A stretch of 64,000 bases of DNA from Homalodisca vitripennis (taxonomy: Eukaryota; Arthropoda; Insecta; Hemiptera; Cicadellidae). A program made the translations under genes and the position numbers. Position 1 is the stretch's first letter. Each line of letters starts with the position of its first letter. The notes beneath the pieces are model-generated. The model worked only from the letters and a program-made list of their open reading frames with translations. It did no database searches and was not told the origin of the DNA. Positions 1 to 12,534 of the stretch are shown here, piece by piece. Where the stretch lies: assembly GCF_021130785.1 (NCBI RefSeq), contig NC_060212.1, positions 151,680,501-151,744,500 of the forward strand. The letters run 5' to 3'.

Positions 1-107
1 CAAACAACATGTAGGTTGTGATTCCTGACTTAGGCGTGCCATAACGCTTTAGTAAGATTTGTTTACTTTAACCTAGTTTGTAATTATGTATTAGGTTAGT
101 TCTTTAC

Positions 108-245
108 CTGAAGAAGAGATCAGATTGCAGATCTCGAAACGTAGTGTTACTGTTTTCTTGTTTCACTGAACGATGGCACATGTCCGGAAAAATCCTGTTT
201 CCTTCACAATCCTTCCATCGCCAAAAATAACCTTCAAACAAAGTT
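108..245 (+). mobile_element. Penelope-like 3'-end remnant (tentative)
   Basis: The segment opens with CTGAAGA (108-114), one spare base, then a perfect 6-bp stem GAGATC/GATCTC (116-121 with 130-135, 8-base loop) followed directly by GAAAC (136-140). The same layout recurs 3' of the Penelope-like endonuclease fragment near 37182 and inside the foldback at 17961-17987. The stretch up to about 245 contains the C-rich tail 'CCTTCCATCG' and looks like a dispersed-repeat terminus. No coding part of an element is present upstream. The assignment rests on motif similarity only. Confidence 0.4.
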
Positions 246-925
246 TTGAATCTCAATTTCATATGATACCTAATATGTATATAAAACAATAATTGTGGAC
301 ACTTAAAATCGGACACAAATCTGGAATCGCTGGTTTGTGATACCCATATTTAACTATTGAATTCTGTATAAGCAAAAATATGTTTAAATGAAATTTGAAA
401 GTCAACGTTGTAAAAGGTTGGAAATATGGAAATAAAAAGATATAATATTGTCTCTATGTTCAATTACGACTACTCATAATAAGTTACTCATAATAGGTAT
501 ACCAAATTTGTAGAGTGCCTTAGTTTAACCATTTCAAAAATAGATATTTTTCTATAAAACACAAACAGGCTGCTGGGCTAAAAACATGTTTAGTCATCAT
601 TGGATTAATTTCCTATCGATACTCTGAACCGATTTCTGTAATATTAGGCATCCGTTTTTGGACACCCCATTTTTATATAACAGTAATATTTTATTTAAAG
701 CGATTAACATACGATACTTTAAATTATGTTAATAAAAACGCATTCGCAAGAGAAAACTAGCTAATAAAAATGTATCATCCACGAACATTAAATCAGAAGG
801 AATGTTAAAGTATTTAAAACAACAGTCTAGCTTATTATGGAAGCTACGGTAAAGTTACAAGAAGAGGCTGCTAATTCTCATTAACGCTTACTGGGAGTAA
901 TAAAGAGGGTAAATGAGGGTTACGA
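246..925. other. AT-rich stretch, nothing recognised
   Basis: No open frame with codon-like character, no repeat and no tRNA-like boxes were found here. It leads directly into the 125-bp satellite. Confidence 0.6.
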
Positions 926-2185
926 GGTTAGCAGCTCGGGGTCTGATGTATTCACTGGTACAACAAACTGTACACTTCTGACCTTTGGCTTGCATTAGTG
1001 TTCATTATGTAATACCTCTGCCCATAAAATAGGCTGGCCTATGACTCCGAGGTTAACAGCTCGGGGTCTGATGTATTCACTGCTACAACAAACTGTACAC
1101 TTCTGACCTTTGGCTTGCATTAGTGTTCATTATGTAATACCTCTGCCCATAAAATAGGCTGGCCTATGACTCCGAGGTTAACAGCTCGGGGTCTGATGTA
1201 TTCACTGCTACAACAAACTGTACACTTCTGACCTTTGGCTTGCATTAGTCTTCATTATGTAATACCTCTGCCCATAAAATAGGCTGGCCTATGACTCCGA
1301 GCTTAACAGCTCGGGGTCTGATGTATTCACTGCTACAACAAACTGTACACTTCTGACCTTTGGCTTGCATTAGTGTTCATTATGTAATACCTCTGCCCAT
1401 AAAATAGGCTGGCCTATGACTCCGAGCTTAACAGCTCGGGGTCTGATGTATTCACTGCTACAACAAACTGTACACTTCTGACCTTTGGCTTGCATTAGTC
1501 TTCATTATGTAATACCTCTACCCATAAAATAGGCTGGCCTATGACTCCGAGGTTAACAGCTCGGGGTCTGATGTATTCACTGCTACAACAAACTGTACAC
1601 TTCTGACCTTTGGCTTGCATTAGTGTTCATTATGTAATACCTCTGCCCATAAAATAGGCTGGCCTATGACTCCGAGGTTAACAGCTCGGGGTCTGATGTA
1701 TTCACTGGCTACAAACAAACTGTACACTTCTGACCTTTGGCTTGCATTAGTGTTCATTATGTAATACCTCTGCCCATAAAATAGGCTGGCCTATGACTCC
1801 GAGCTTAACAGCTCGGGGTCTGATGTATTCACTGCTACAACAAACTGTACACTTCTGACCTTTGGCTTGCATTAGTGTTCATTATGTAATACCTCTGCCC
1901 ATAAAATAGGCTGGCCTATGACTCCGAGCTTAACAGCTCGGGGTCTGATGTATTCACTGGTACAACAAACTGTACACTTCTGACCTTTGGCTTGCATTAG
2001 TGTTCATTATGTAATACCTCTGCCCATAAAATAGGCTGGCCTATGACTCCGAGGTTAACAGCTCGGGGTCTGATGTATTCACTGCTACAACAAACTGTAC
2101 ACTTCTGACCTTTGGCTTGCATTAGTGTTCATTATGTAATACCTCTGCCCATAAAATAGGCTGGCCTATGACTCCGAGGTTAACA
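926..2185. repeat. 125-bp satellite array, 10 copies
   Basis: Ten head-to-tail copies. The shared word CAGCTCGGGG starts at 932, 1057, 1182, 1307, 1432, 1557, 1682, 1809, 1934 and 2059, so the period is 125 bp with one 127-bp unit (copy 7, where ACTGGCTACAAACAAAC carries two extra bases). Copies differ at only a few sites: GAGGTT versus GAGCTT at the junction, AGTGTTC versus AGTCTTC, ACTGCTAC versus ACTGGTAC, and one CTACCC. Each junction holds a short inverted repeat CCGAG/CTCGG around GTTAAC. There is no spacer between copies, so this is a satellite rather than a CRISPR array. The uniformity indicates recent amplification or homogenisation. Confidence 0.97.
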
Positions 2186-2709
2186 TGGACCAAAACGTGA
2201 GACTAATACCATGTGCAACCGTATCTTGTCCACGGTTCTTTACGCTATAATTGGTAACCTTAAAATTAATAAATGCAAACGCCATTAGCAAACGCGTGCA
2301 ATTAAGAGATTTGTTTAGATTTGACGGGAACATAATTAAATATCCACGGGTGATGAAATGTCTTAAACAGCCCAACATAAATGACTCATTAACCACTGCG
2401 ATAGTAGTTTACGTGATAAGTTAAGAACCACATTGATAAGGGACTTGTATATTTAGATACAATAACGCTAAAACATAACCCATATTTACAGTAATATTTA
2501 TTTAAACCCGTTGAAAATAGCATGAGACAAACTAATACTGTGGAAATGACTCGTAATTGTTACATTTCAATTAAATTGCAACAATACTAACCACACAAGT
2601 GGTCTCAATATTGGTATCAATGTATGGAAAATTAACTAAACAAAATATGGATTTAATTATTACTCGCTGTAATAGGATAACAAATTGTAACCAGTATTAT
2701 AACGTGTAT
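2186..2709. other. AT-rich spacer between two satellites
   Basis: Unique AT-rich DNA separating the two satellite arrays. A 76-codon frame on the minus strand (2166-2396) starts inside the first satellite and has no recognisable features. Confidence 0.6.
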
Positions 2710-4440
2710 ACGCCTTGTATGCAATAACTTGTTATATAGAAGTTTCTAATATGTATTTGTTCAACGTATTTGTAATAATTTATGGCGACATAGTGATATT
2801 ATTTTAATTTGTTTAGTATTTTATATATTATTTTGCATCTTTACGAAGAATAGGAAGAGAAACCATATCGTAATAAACTATGAAAATAATTATATTGGTC
2901 AAATATAATATTTATTTACTATTTATAAATAAATAATATGACGACGGAATTACCTAGTCACACAACGGAAACAAGTACCGAAACTTTGCCTTGTTATGCC
3001 TTGTTTGCAATAACCCGGTATAAAGAAGTTTCTAATACGTATATGTACGTACTTGAACGTTTGTTCAACATATTTGTAATAATTTATGCCGACATAGTAA
3101 TATTATTTAAATTCGATTACTGTTTTATATATATTATTTTGGATCTTTACGAAGAATAGGAAGAGAAACCATATCGTAATAAACTATGAAAATAATTATA
3201 TTGGTAAAATATAATATTTATTTACTATTTATAAATAAATAATATGAACGACGGAATTACCTAGTCACACAACGGAAACAAGTATCGAAACGTTGCCTTG
3301 TTATGCCTTGTTTGCAATAACCCGGTATAAAGAAGTTTCTAATACGTATATGTACGTACTTGAACGTTTGTTCAAACATATTTGTAATAACTTATGGCGA
3401 CATAGTAATATTATTTAAATTCGATTATATATTATTTTGGATCTTTACGAAGAATAGGAAGAGAAACCATATCGTAATAAACTATGAAAATAATTATATT
3501 GGTAAAATATAATATTTATTTACTATTTATAAATAAATAATATGACGACGGAATTACCTAGTCACACAACGGAAACAAGTATCGAAACGTTGCTTGTTGC
3601 CTTGTTTGCAATAACCCGGTATAAAGAAGTTTCTAATACGTATATGTACGTACTTGAACGTTTGTTCAACATATTTGTAATAATTTATGCCGACATAGTA
3701 ATATTATTTAAATTCGATTAATATTATTTTGGATCTTTACGAAGAATAGGAAGAGAAAACATATCGTAATAAACTATGAAAATAATTATATTGGTAAAAT
3801 ATAATATTTATTTACTATTTATAAATAAATAATATGACGACGGAATTACCTAGTCACACAACGAAAAACAAGTATCGAAACGTTGCCTTGTTTGCAATAA
3901 CCCGGTATAAAGAAGTTTCTAATACGTATATGTACGTACTTGAACTTTTGTCCAGCATTTGTTATAATATATTTCGCGACATAGTAATATAATATTGTTA
4001 ATTTGATTAATATTTTATATATTATTTTGGATCTTTACGAAGAATAGGAAAGAGAAACCATATCGTAATAAACTATGAAAATAATTATATTGGTAAAATA
4101 TAATATTTATTTACTATTTATAAATAAATAATATGACGACGGAATTACCTAGTCACACAACGGAAACAAGTACCGAAACTTTGCCTTGTTATGCCTTGTT
4201 TGCAATAACCCGGTATAAAGAAGTTTCTAATACGTATATGTACGTACTTGAACGTTTGTTCAACATATTTGTAATAATTTATGCCGACATAGTAATATTA
4301 TTTAAATTCGATTATATTATTTTGGATCTTTACGAAGAATAGGAAGAGAAACCATATCGTAATAAACTATGAAAATAATTATATTGGTAAAATATAATAT
4401 TTATTTACTATTTATAATAATAAAAATATGACAACGGAAT
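2710..4440. repeat. 292-306-bp satellite array, about six copies
   Basis: The unit landmark ATGACGACGGAATT (or a near variant) occurs at 2938, 3244, 3542, 3834, 4133 and 4428, giving periods of 306, 298, 292, 299 and 295 bp. A diverged, truncated copy lies at about 2710-2937. Every unit contains the perfect inverted repeat TATTTATTTA/TAAATAAATA with a 7-base loop just before the landmark. Frames of 73 and 69 codons open in two copies (2938-3159, 4133-4342), but others are frame-shifted by indels (for example ATGAACGACGG at 3244), so coding is not conserved. Copies are more diverged from each other than those of the upstream satellite. Confidence 0.95.
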
Positions 4441-4660
4441 TACAAAAGCTCCAGTTCACATATGACACATTGTGTAAGAAAACAAGTTTAAAGAATAGGT
4501 ATAAGTTACTGACTTTAGGTAGACAGAAGTGGGGTTTGAGCGGTTAGCTGAAGGCTTTTGTGGGTGTACAGGAAAAGGTCTATAATACTTCATGGCCCAC
4601 GGTTCTCCGGACATACTATAGACCCAAGAGAATAATTATTGATTGATTATTTACTAACGC
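4441..4660 (+). mobile_element. Possible LINE 3' end with TGAT-type tail
   Basis: A slightly GC-richer segment ends in ATAATTATTGATTGATTATT, a short repetitive tail of the kind found at LINE 3' ends. No coding part is visible, so the call is weak and depends on the tail alone. Confidence 0.25.
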
Positions 4661-7600
4661 AATTTATATGTTAAGAACTACATGCGAGATTGGGTTAAGT
4701 TAGTTACTACAAAAAAAAAAAAACGACTCTCAACACGGTAGCCTGTTCGTTGGAACTACTGTACTAACACACCACGTCGCGTCGTTAGTCAAGTTCTGTG
4801 CCGCTGGAATAACGAATGGACTCGTTCAGTCAACCTGTAACGGTTCACTTCTACCTCACGTTCCAACTTACTGGGGTCTCTTACTATGTCCAATAACAGT
4901 ATTGAAACATTTGGGTGGGTAAAGATTATAAATATAACACAGAAAACTTTTTCAAAAGTGTATAACTGTATTGTACTCGTGATTGCTATTAAAATATTTT
5001 TACCGTTGTTCATAATAGTTTTAACAGAAAAAAATTAGTAACCCAGGAATTTAATTTAGATTTATACTTTGGAATGTAAACTAAGTGCATTGTAGTGTAA
5101 CGTAAGCAAAACTGAATTTCATGAAAGGGGTTTCATGAACACCGAATTGTTCATGAAAAATACTCCAGTTTTATCCAATTCGCTCAAAACTTCTAAATAT
5201 CAACCCTATCCACATACGCAGGAAGGTTAACATAATTTGTTTTCTACTAATTATTATACAATTCATATAGTACACTATTATAAATATTTACTAATAAAAG
5301 CAGTGAAATAAACGTGAACAGATAAACTAAAATAGGGGTATTCTAGCCCATACTGACATGCCCATTCAGCAAAGCGAGTTCGATACTTAATTACCCGTGT
5401 TTATGGGATGGCCACTTCAAATTTTACAATGGGTTGGATTAAATTCTACCTACTAATATTTAACTTCTAGTTTTTCTTATTATATTTTAACAACTCAAAT
5501 AGAAATACTAACCAACAAAAATATTCTTCACGATTGCTATAACAAAATTAGCAAAGATTTCCAGTTTACGAAGGCGATTAGTGGCTGCTGCAGTAACTTA
5601 AACGAGTAATTTTTAAAGATAGTACTTATCCCGTAAAAGATAAAATTGATTGTAGAGGATTGTGAGTGTAGATGGTATTCTCACAAGTGCCTGAGGGAAC
5701 TAAAAACTAAAAATATAAACTCACCTAACCACAATCTCCAAGAAAAATGATTTTGGGGCAGATAAGGTGATGTAACAAAGAGGCATATATTTATTAATTT
5801 CCGCCCAGGAATAGGGAACAAAACCACGAGTCTTAATTTACTTGGTTATAATATTTTTAAATAACTCTAATTTAATTTTAAAATACAAGATTACAAAAAA
5901 TAGTTTCGTCATTAAAAAAGCCAAAATTAATAATTCTGCTAGTTTTGTAATATCACAAGGTTAAGAAAATGGTGGCGATAAGATTTATAGTTATAACCTA
6001 CCTCTCAATTAGTTTCGTGCATTTCCTATTGTATTATATGCACTGGATGTATATCGAAACGGTTGCATAAAAACGCGACAAAAAATTAGTGTCACAACTT
6101 TAATTTTGGTTTAGAAAATAAGACAAACACGAGTTAAATGTTCGTGTGTAATTTGCGATCACTATTTGGGTCACAGTGAACGAGTTCAATCTATAACAAG
6201 TTCAACGTTAAACTCATTGTTCATCAGTATCAATAGCATCCATAGAGGCATGAAACAAACGGCACAATATAAGTTGGCAGACCTGTGTGGCGCCTCACAG
6301 TTGACGGCGGGTGGCAACACTGCAAACTCTGATAGATATCTAGAGGGGATAGGGGCAATCGTTCGGGACAAACACTAAACCATATAATATTTATGGCGGG
6401 AATATAGGGAAGTTGTTGTAATCAATGACATTTCTGTTACCATCAGAATCGCCATGCTTATCTTGTCATTAAGTTTCTAAATCAGCACTGCAAATATTAA
6501 ACGTATGTGTGTATTCGTAGGCATTGTCACGAAAATTGCTTAAACTGTTTTAATAACTCCATAACCATAAGTACAAACAACCTTTGTTAACAAATTATGC
6601 CATGTTGCAGCTACCTGACATCATAAAAAACAATGACAAAATTAAATGAAGTCACTCGATTACGAACTGTGCCACGGTTCATTCGGGTAGAACGAAGCAT
6701 TTGGTACAAATGGTAGCAAAATAGGGGAAATCAATATCGATATAGGACCACGACAGTCACAAATGCACGTTTTTTCCATTTCCAATTAGGGTAAAATATA
6801 CAACTCAAGTGAACCACAATTCAGAACCATATTAAAATGAAGAATAAAAACCTACAACAGAATAACTTTCAGGCACTGAATAACCTGCACTGTTTTTCAA
6901 GATGATTAATATTAAAAAAAGCAAAAATAAATCAAGTTTATTGCTCTTCCAAGTCTACCTATTAATCATTGGTTCCGGCAGATAAATAAAGCGGGGACTG
7001 CTGTCCATGAAAAAAGTCAATTACAAAGTTTGCTTAAACAATGGTTGCACCTCCCCTGTCCCGCCCCTTACATCACTTGGGAGGCGATCCATAGGAGATT
7101 TACTGGAAATTCAATCTAGAACTTCAGCCCTATCTCATTGAAGATTTGGAATCAACACGAAGACTACTATAAGTTTCCTTAGGAGATAAACTGCTTATAC
7201 ATTCTATAAATCGTGTAATAGGCTGAACAAAAATAAATTTTTTAACCATATCCTTGAATAATTCATACTCTTGAAATAAACCCATTCTTACGGAGTCATG
7301 AACAACTCTTCACTATCAATCCTTAACTGTTCAATTTTTCTGACAGTTTTCATAAAGGATTCTTCACTGTAAAAACTTCAGAAAAATGTTGTTGGTAATA
7401 GTTATCACTTCCTTATTTCCAAAAGTGTTTGTAATTATCCTTGGCTAACAAATAAACCAGAGATATCCATACCAAATCATCAGAAATATCCGTTGCTTGT
7501 TTCCACTCTATGACTCTGGTCATATTTTATTGGGATTTATTATTGAGCATGAGATTATCCTATAAAGCCACTGTAAGTTTTAATTAAATAACATCTACAT

Positions 7601-8282
7601 AAAGACCCATTACATAATCATTGCTGAAATTGTATTAATTCCCACAGACTATACTCTTGGGCCCAAGTGATAAAATAACTTGAAAAACTTTAAGAAATAT
7701 TTTTCCACATTTAGTGAAAATCGTACCGTAAATAAAACATCTGCAGTGTTTAAAGACATACAAAGAAACTTCTATTGTCCAAAGCAGTTCGATTAATCTC
7801 GCCCAATAATTTGAATCGCATTTCAAGAGCGATGGCACGATTGGTATAAAAGTGTTTTCAATCTATATAAAAATAAAAAAATGTGAAATTGTTTAGATCT
7901 TGGAACAGGAAAAACTGTCAAAATATTGAGTATTTGGTAATTATTTACTCTATATGATACTAGACAGTATGATAAGAATGGTTATGCTTCTTTTGAAGTT
8001 ACGATACTTCGTCTCGCAGCGTTGCGCTAATAATTCTCAAAGAAATGAAAATGATTCAAACTAAAAATGTAAAAATTCACAAAATTATAATTTTGTTTTA
8101 AATACATTGCCTCCTTAAGTCCATAGCTCGTTAATGGTTTGGGTCACAGAACTATGTTTACTGACAAGACAGCTAACTGAGAGCTACAAAATATAATACA
8201 ATTTAATGGTTTCAAAATAGTGCTTCCTGACATGCTTTACTTTAAACCAGTTATGAAGAAATTCGTCGCCTCATTTGATGTG
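4661..8282. other. Unique AT-rich DNA
   Basis: No gene, tRNA or tandem array was recognised. A 13-base A run lies near 4710-4723. Overlapping open frames of 61-70 codons on both strands near 6166-6378 show no domain and are taken as chance. A minus-strand frame of 67 codons at 7635-7838 is also unremarkable. Confidence 0.55.
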
Positions 8283-8740
8283 CTAAAGAGTTTATTTTGA
8301 ACTTCTTCGTCACCGACTTTTTTTGGATCTTCAGTGGAACTTGACTCCAAACTCCAGAAGTCAATTCCGTGACAGCGTCAGATTCCGAACACTGCACAAA
8401 GAGGAAGGTAAACTTGACATTCACATTGGACTATCCCTTCCCGGCATAGCTACTTTATGTGTAGAAACCTCTGTTGCTCCACTGTACTTAGAGATAGTGT
8501 CAGAAACATCGAAGTGCACCTGATAAGACAATGAGAATACCTCTTCACCAGATTACACTATATTGTGCAGTCCTCAGATGTCGAAAATATGTAAAGTTCA
8601 TTTTGAGCTCCTTCGACGCCGATTTTTTTTATCTCTTCAGAATAAAATGACTTCCAATCCAAGAAGTCTGTGACAGCGTCAGATTCCACACCCAGCGCTA
8701 TGAGAGGTTAACTGGAACTAAACTCAACATCCACATATTA
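8283..8740. repeat. Diverged direct duplication, spacing about 300 bp
   Basis: Two related blocks (about 8290-8440 and 8590-8740) share, in the same order, TTTATTTTGAACTTCTTCG / TTCATTTTGAGCTCCTTCG, a T-run, AGAAGTC, GTGACAGCGTCAGATTCC and a closing ACATTCACAT/ACATCCACAT. The 18-base word GTGACAGCGTCAGATTCC is identical in both. Similarity elsewhere is moderate, so the duplication is old. No function was recognised. Confidence 0.75.
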
Positions 8741-11700
8741 TTATTGTTGTAATAACAACAATTTAAATGTACACTGCCTTGTACAAAACGTTCTTTGTAT
8801 TTCTACGTCAGCGTAATTATTAGCTAAATAACTTAGAAATATACACCTTTTTTGAATCATGTCAAGGTAATAATGTCTAATTTAGTACAAGGAGCATGTG
8901 AAATTATAATAGTAAACAGTTGTAGCATTCACAAAAAAACCTGGACAAATTTGTACATAGTGTTAGATGGATTCGCTTCTATCCTGGGATTTTTCACTAA
9001 GGTATCCAAAATACTCCTAATGTTTTCTAAATCCTAGGATCCGCCAGTACTTTCAAGCAAACAGGGTCAAAATTTAAATGCCATTAATTAATTAAGTAAA
9101 TAACGGTTTTTATAAGAAACTTATTGATAGATTATATGAAACTCAACTGCTTGCGGCAAAAATTGAAAGACTATAGATTTGTTACACTGTTTGTATAAGT
9201 ATAACGGTAATACTCGTACTAGTGTTGTAGTGTGTTATAAATATGAAACACCATGTCCAGTCCATGTACAATAGTATTAAATACGTTGGTGTCAGACCGA
9301 TCAAAGGGCATTCCTCAGAAATAAAGAGAAAGTCACCAATTCAAAACTCGTCTCAAGAGCTTGGTGTGCGGAGCGTATTTTGGTGGACAGATTCACAGGA
9401 GATCACTGGGAAAATTAGTTAATGAACCACTAATTAGTAAGAAACCTCGGTTCAGATGTCACGCGTAAATGACAAATACATGAGGCAAACTGTAAGTTCT
9501 CGTGAAGCTGAACGAATGTCTTTTGATAGAATGAAAAACATGTTTGCAACGCAATATAGTGTTGATTTCATGCAATGAAAATTATTAATATCGTACATAC
9601 AAGGTAACGATACAGTATACCACGTTTCGCGTAAAAGGCTTTCCTGAGATTAAACGTATAATTTCAATTCTATTGCTCATTTCATTCTCAAGTTGTCCTT
9701 CGGACAAAGAGACAGACAGGGATCAAACGGAAAGGAAATTCTTATATTCCCTGCCAGTAAAAGATCAATTTTGTCAGCCTACTGAGTGAAAGACTTTAAC
9801 AACGATTAGTAAAACTCCGCAATTGATCATTATTAACATTACAATCCATAGTTAACATTATAATCTGCTATTGAGTACATACACAAGAAAGTAGTAATTT
9901 CTGTACACGTACAAACGTTTTATATACGATACAAAGTCTATACATAAAATATTTCTCGGTATATATTGCCGCCTGAATCATGCACTTTGTTGTTTATTGA
10001 GCCAAGTTTTATAAATTAGTTTAAATAAAAAAGGTATGGAGGGTACTACAACGCATGATGGCACTCAAATCAAGACTTTTAACATTGAATTTCCATTATA
10101 TCTGTTTTTACTGTACGAATAAGCTACATGTTCTAATATAACATATGCTAAAATCTCATATGATTGTACTCAGATTGTTTACAAAACTATATTTTTTGGT
10201 TTTTTATCGTTGTCGTCATGGTTACCCATAAGACCAATGTAAAAATATTAGCTAAAGCCCTGCAAAACGCATTCAATAACACGCACCACCATTGAAGTCA
10301 GTGTTGCCTATATAGAAATTAAGCTCATAAAAAACTAAAGTCTATAGGCTGTAGAGATAAACCGATAAATCGTGGGGATATACAGGCAGAAATAAAACTT
10401 AGCTTAGCCTATTAACTCCTACGTTAGCCTACAGTTCTGACATATATTCAGCGTAGGCAGTAAAGTACAATGTGGGCGGCAAGGCACGCTATGAGTAGAT
10501 CCTAATAAGGGCATGGATACAATACCCGGCTTAGAGAGGGCAAAGGCGGTGAGGGGATTACCAGGGGTTTAGAGGTGCAGCGCAGCGCGGCGGGACTCGG
10601 CTTAACTACCCTACTGCCAGGAGGAAAGTACCCATCTTCACTTAGCGGTTCTGAGATCTTCCGGATACTAGTCTATTAAACTGACAACAGTCAGTGAGTT
10701 GAACTTGTGTCAGTCCTATCATATTGTTTACGAATAATATGATGATCTTTATTTACTAAATAAATTAATAAAGGATCTTCATCTCTACAACGTTTTTTTA
10801 ATGTCTGCTAAAAATTAAAAAAAATAAAGCTAACAAAAAATGTAATGCAAGTGGAGTGTGGAGATTTAAAAAGTAAAAACAGGAACGGAATGCATTATTC
10901 AAGTTATACATGTAAAGAGAATAAGATCCATTTTCCAAAATATTCAGAGAAAAAAATAATAAAACACTAGATGGGCTTAGATAGAGGTCTTTTAGAGTAT
11001 ATTACCATATTAACCTCTTTGACCTACGAAATACCACTTGGAAATGCTTAACTACTTTAATAAACTAAATATTTAGAGACTTAAAATACTCTTAGATCAA
11101 AGTCTTTGAAAAGTTTAAGATAAAAATCGTCATCTCGAATGTAAACGATTTCTTCTGAGAGTAATTCCTTACTCAGTAATCTGATCCTTCCGGCGGCTAC
11201 GATTTTATCCAGCAAAACTTTATAATTGCATTTTATGGTTAACGGCTTTCCTTTTTAATTTATTGTGGTGACTCATAAATCCTACGGAGAAGGGTAGTTT
11301 AGTAGAAAATTTACAAATGCAAAGTTTTAAGTCACAATTTTATTAGTTGATATACTAAAATGCCATTTAAAGAAGGTATTTTAAGAAAATAGGATTCCAA
11401 CCATGTAACTGAAAATAGAAGTAAGGCGTTTCTCTCTTGTACTTCCGGCAGAGTACTTGTGTACTCTGATATGTCATTTTTGGAACATGTACTAATTTTC
11501 TTACATTAAAAATTGTTGGAACCCTTTTTATACGTATGACATCATGATTTTTAATTTAATTTGGTTTAAATTACCTACGAAATGAATCGTAAAATGTGTT
11601 TAGATATATTTTTACGTATTTGAGTACTACAGTAAATAAGTCTAGTCGAGAGACTTGGTTAAGGAAATATGAACGTGGATTAGTTTAATTAAATAACAAT

Positions 11701-12463
11701 TTAAATATGAATATAATATGACACGGTAATACAATGTTTCTAAACGTTACTTTTAAGGCATTTAAGATCTCATTATAGTAAAATTTAGTATAAATTAATT
11801 GATCAAAAGCCGAAAGTAAAATCGACTGATTGGAAAAGTTGTAATAATTGTTTTACAAAGGCAGGACTTACGGTACTGAGGGTTTTAACACACAAATAAA
11901 TGCGAACATTGGGAAACGCTAGTGTTTTTCCAACTCTTTCGTCGTTATTTAATCTTGCTAAAGCGCAATGTTTCTCTATGCTGGTTTTGACAGCTCCATT
12001 TCGATCCAATTTAATAATATTGATTATCCGATACAAATATTGAGAACTGCTTCCAATTGCTTCAGACTAAAAATTGACTCCGATGAGTGATAATAAAAAT
12101 GAACACTGATATAATCAATTGAATTAAACACTAAGTAGAATAGTACATAAATCAAATTATAAGTGCAGTATGTTTTAGACTGGGCTTGAAGTGTAGACAG
12201 ATATTTATGTTCTAACACACCCCGAATTTGGCTTCTTTCCACCAACCTAGTAAAACTGCCAGTTTTTGACGATACTTAAGGTAATGTCAGCTTTTAATAA
12301 AGCTAAGTAGGACAGAACTAATGATGAAATTAGTTGGTTAAACAATTTTTTGGAATACGTCCAGGAAAAATAGTTTTAAAACCGTACGACCCGGTTAGAA
12401 TATTAACATGTTGGTTGGCAATAATGATTAATAGTACAAAGTGATCTGGGGATCCAAACTCAC
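8741..12463. other. Unique AT-rich DNA with one GC-rich patch
   Basis: Mostly unstructured AT-rich sequence. A GC-richer block at about 10480-10650 (containing GCAGCGCAGCGCGGCGGGAC) stands out from its surroundings and could be regulatory or exonic. No continuous frame with good splice sites was found in it. Minus-strand frames at 11803-12036 and 12024-12245 were not recognised. Confidence 0.5.
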
Positions 12464-12534
12464 CCTTCTGCGGCTGAGTTCCTTGTCCGCCATCTCGTAA
12501 CGCCCGGCCGGGCCATGGGTCTCACGTGCCCCTC
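12464..12534 (-). CDS. Candidate internal exon, unidentified host gene
   Basis: Read on the minus strand, a 71-bp GC-rich block in AT-rich DNA is bounded by an acceptor (TTGTGTAG, ending at 12535) and a strong donor (AGG followed by GTGAGT, 12463 down to 12458). One frame is open across the whole block, starting after two bases and ending in phase 0. It has charged, non-repetitive content with GC-rich third positions and includes RYEMADKELSRRR. The other two frames are either broken by TGA or read out of phase with the donor. The polypyrimidine tract before the acceptor is weak. No protein family was recognised. If real, it is one small exon of a gene on the minus strand whose other exons lie elsewhere. 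The alternative is a short GC-rich regulatory patch. Confidence 0.45.

Noticed and set aside
926..2185. CRISPR-like array of regular repeats
   Set aside because: The copies are contiguous 125-bp units with no unique spacers, in a eukaryotic context; this is a satellite.
2938..3159. 73-codon frame (and its 69-codon counterpart at 4133-4342) as a repeated gene
   Set aside because: They are satellite units, and other copies of the unit are frame-shifted by indels, so coding is not maintained.
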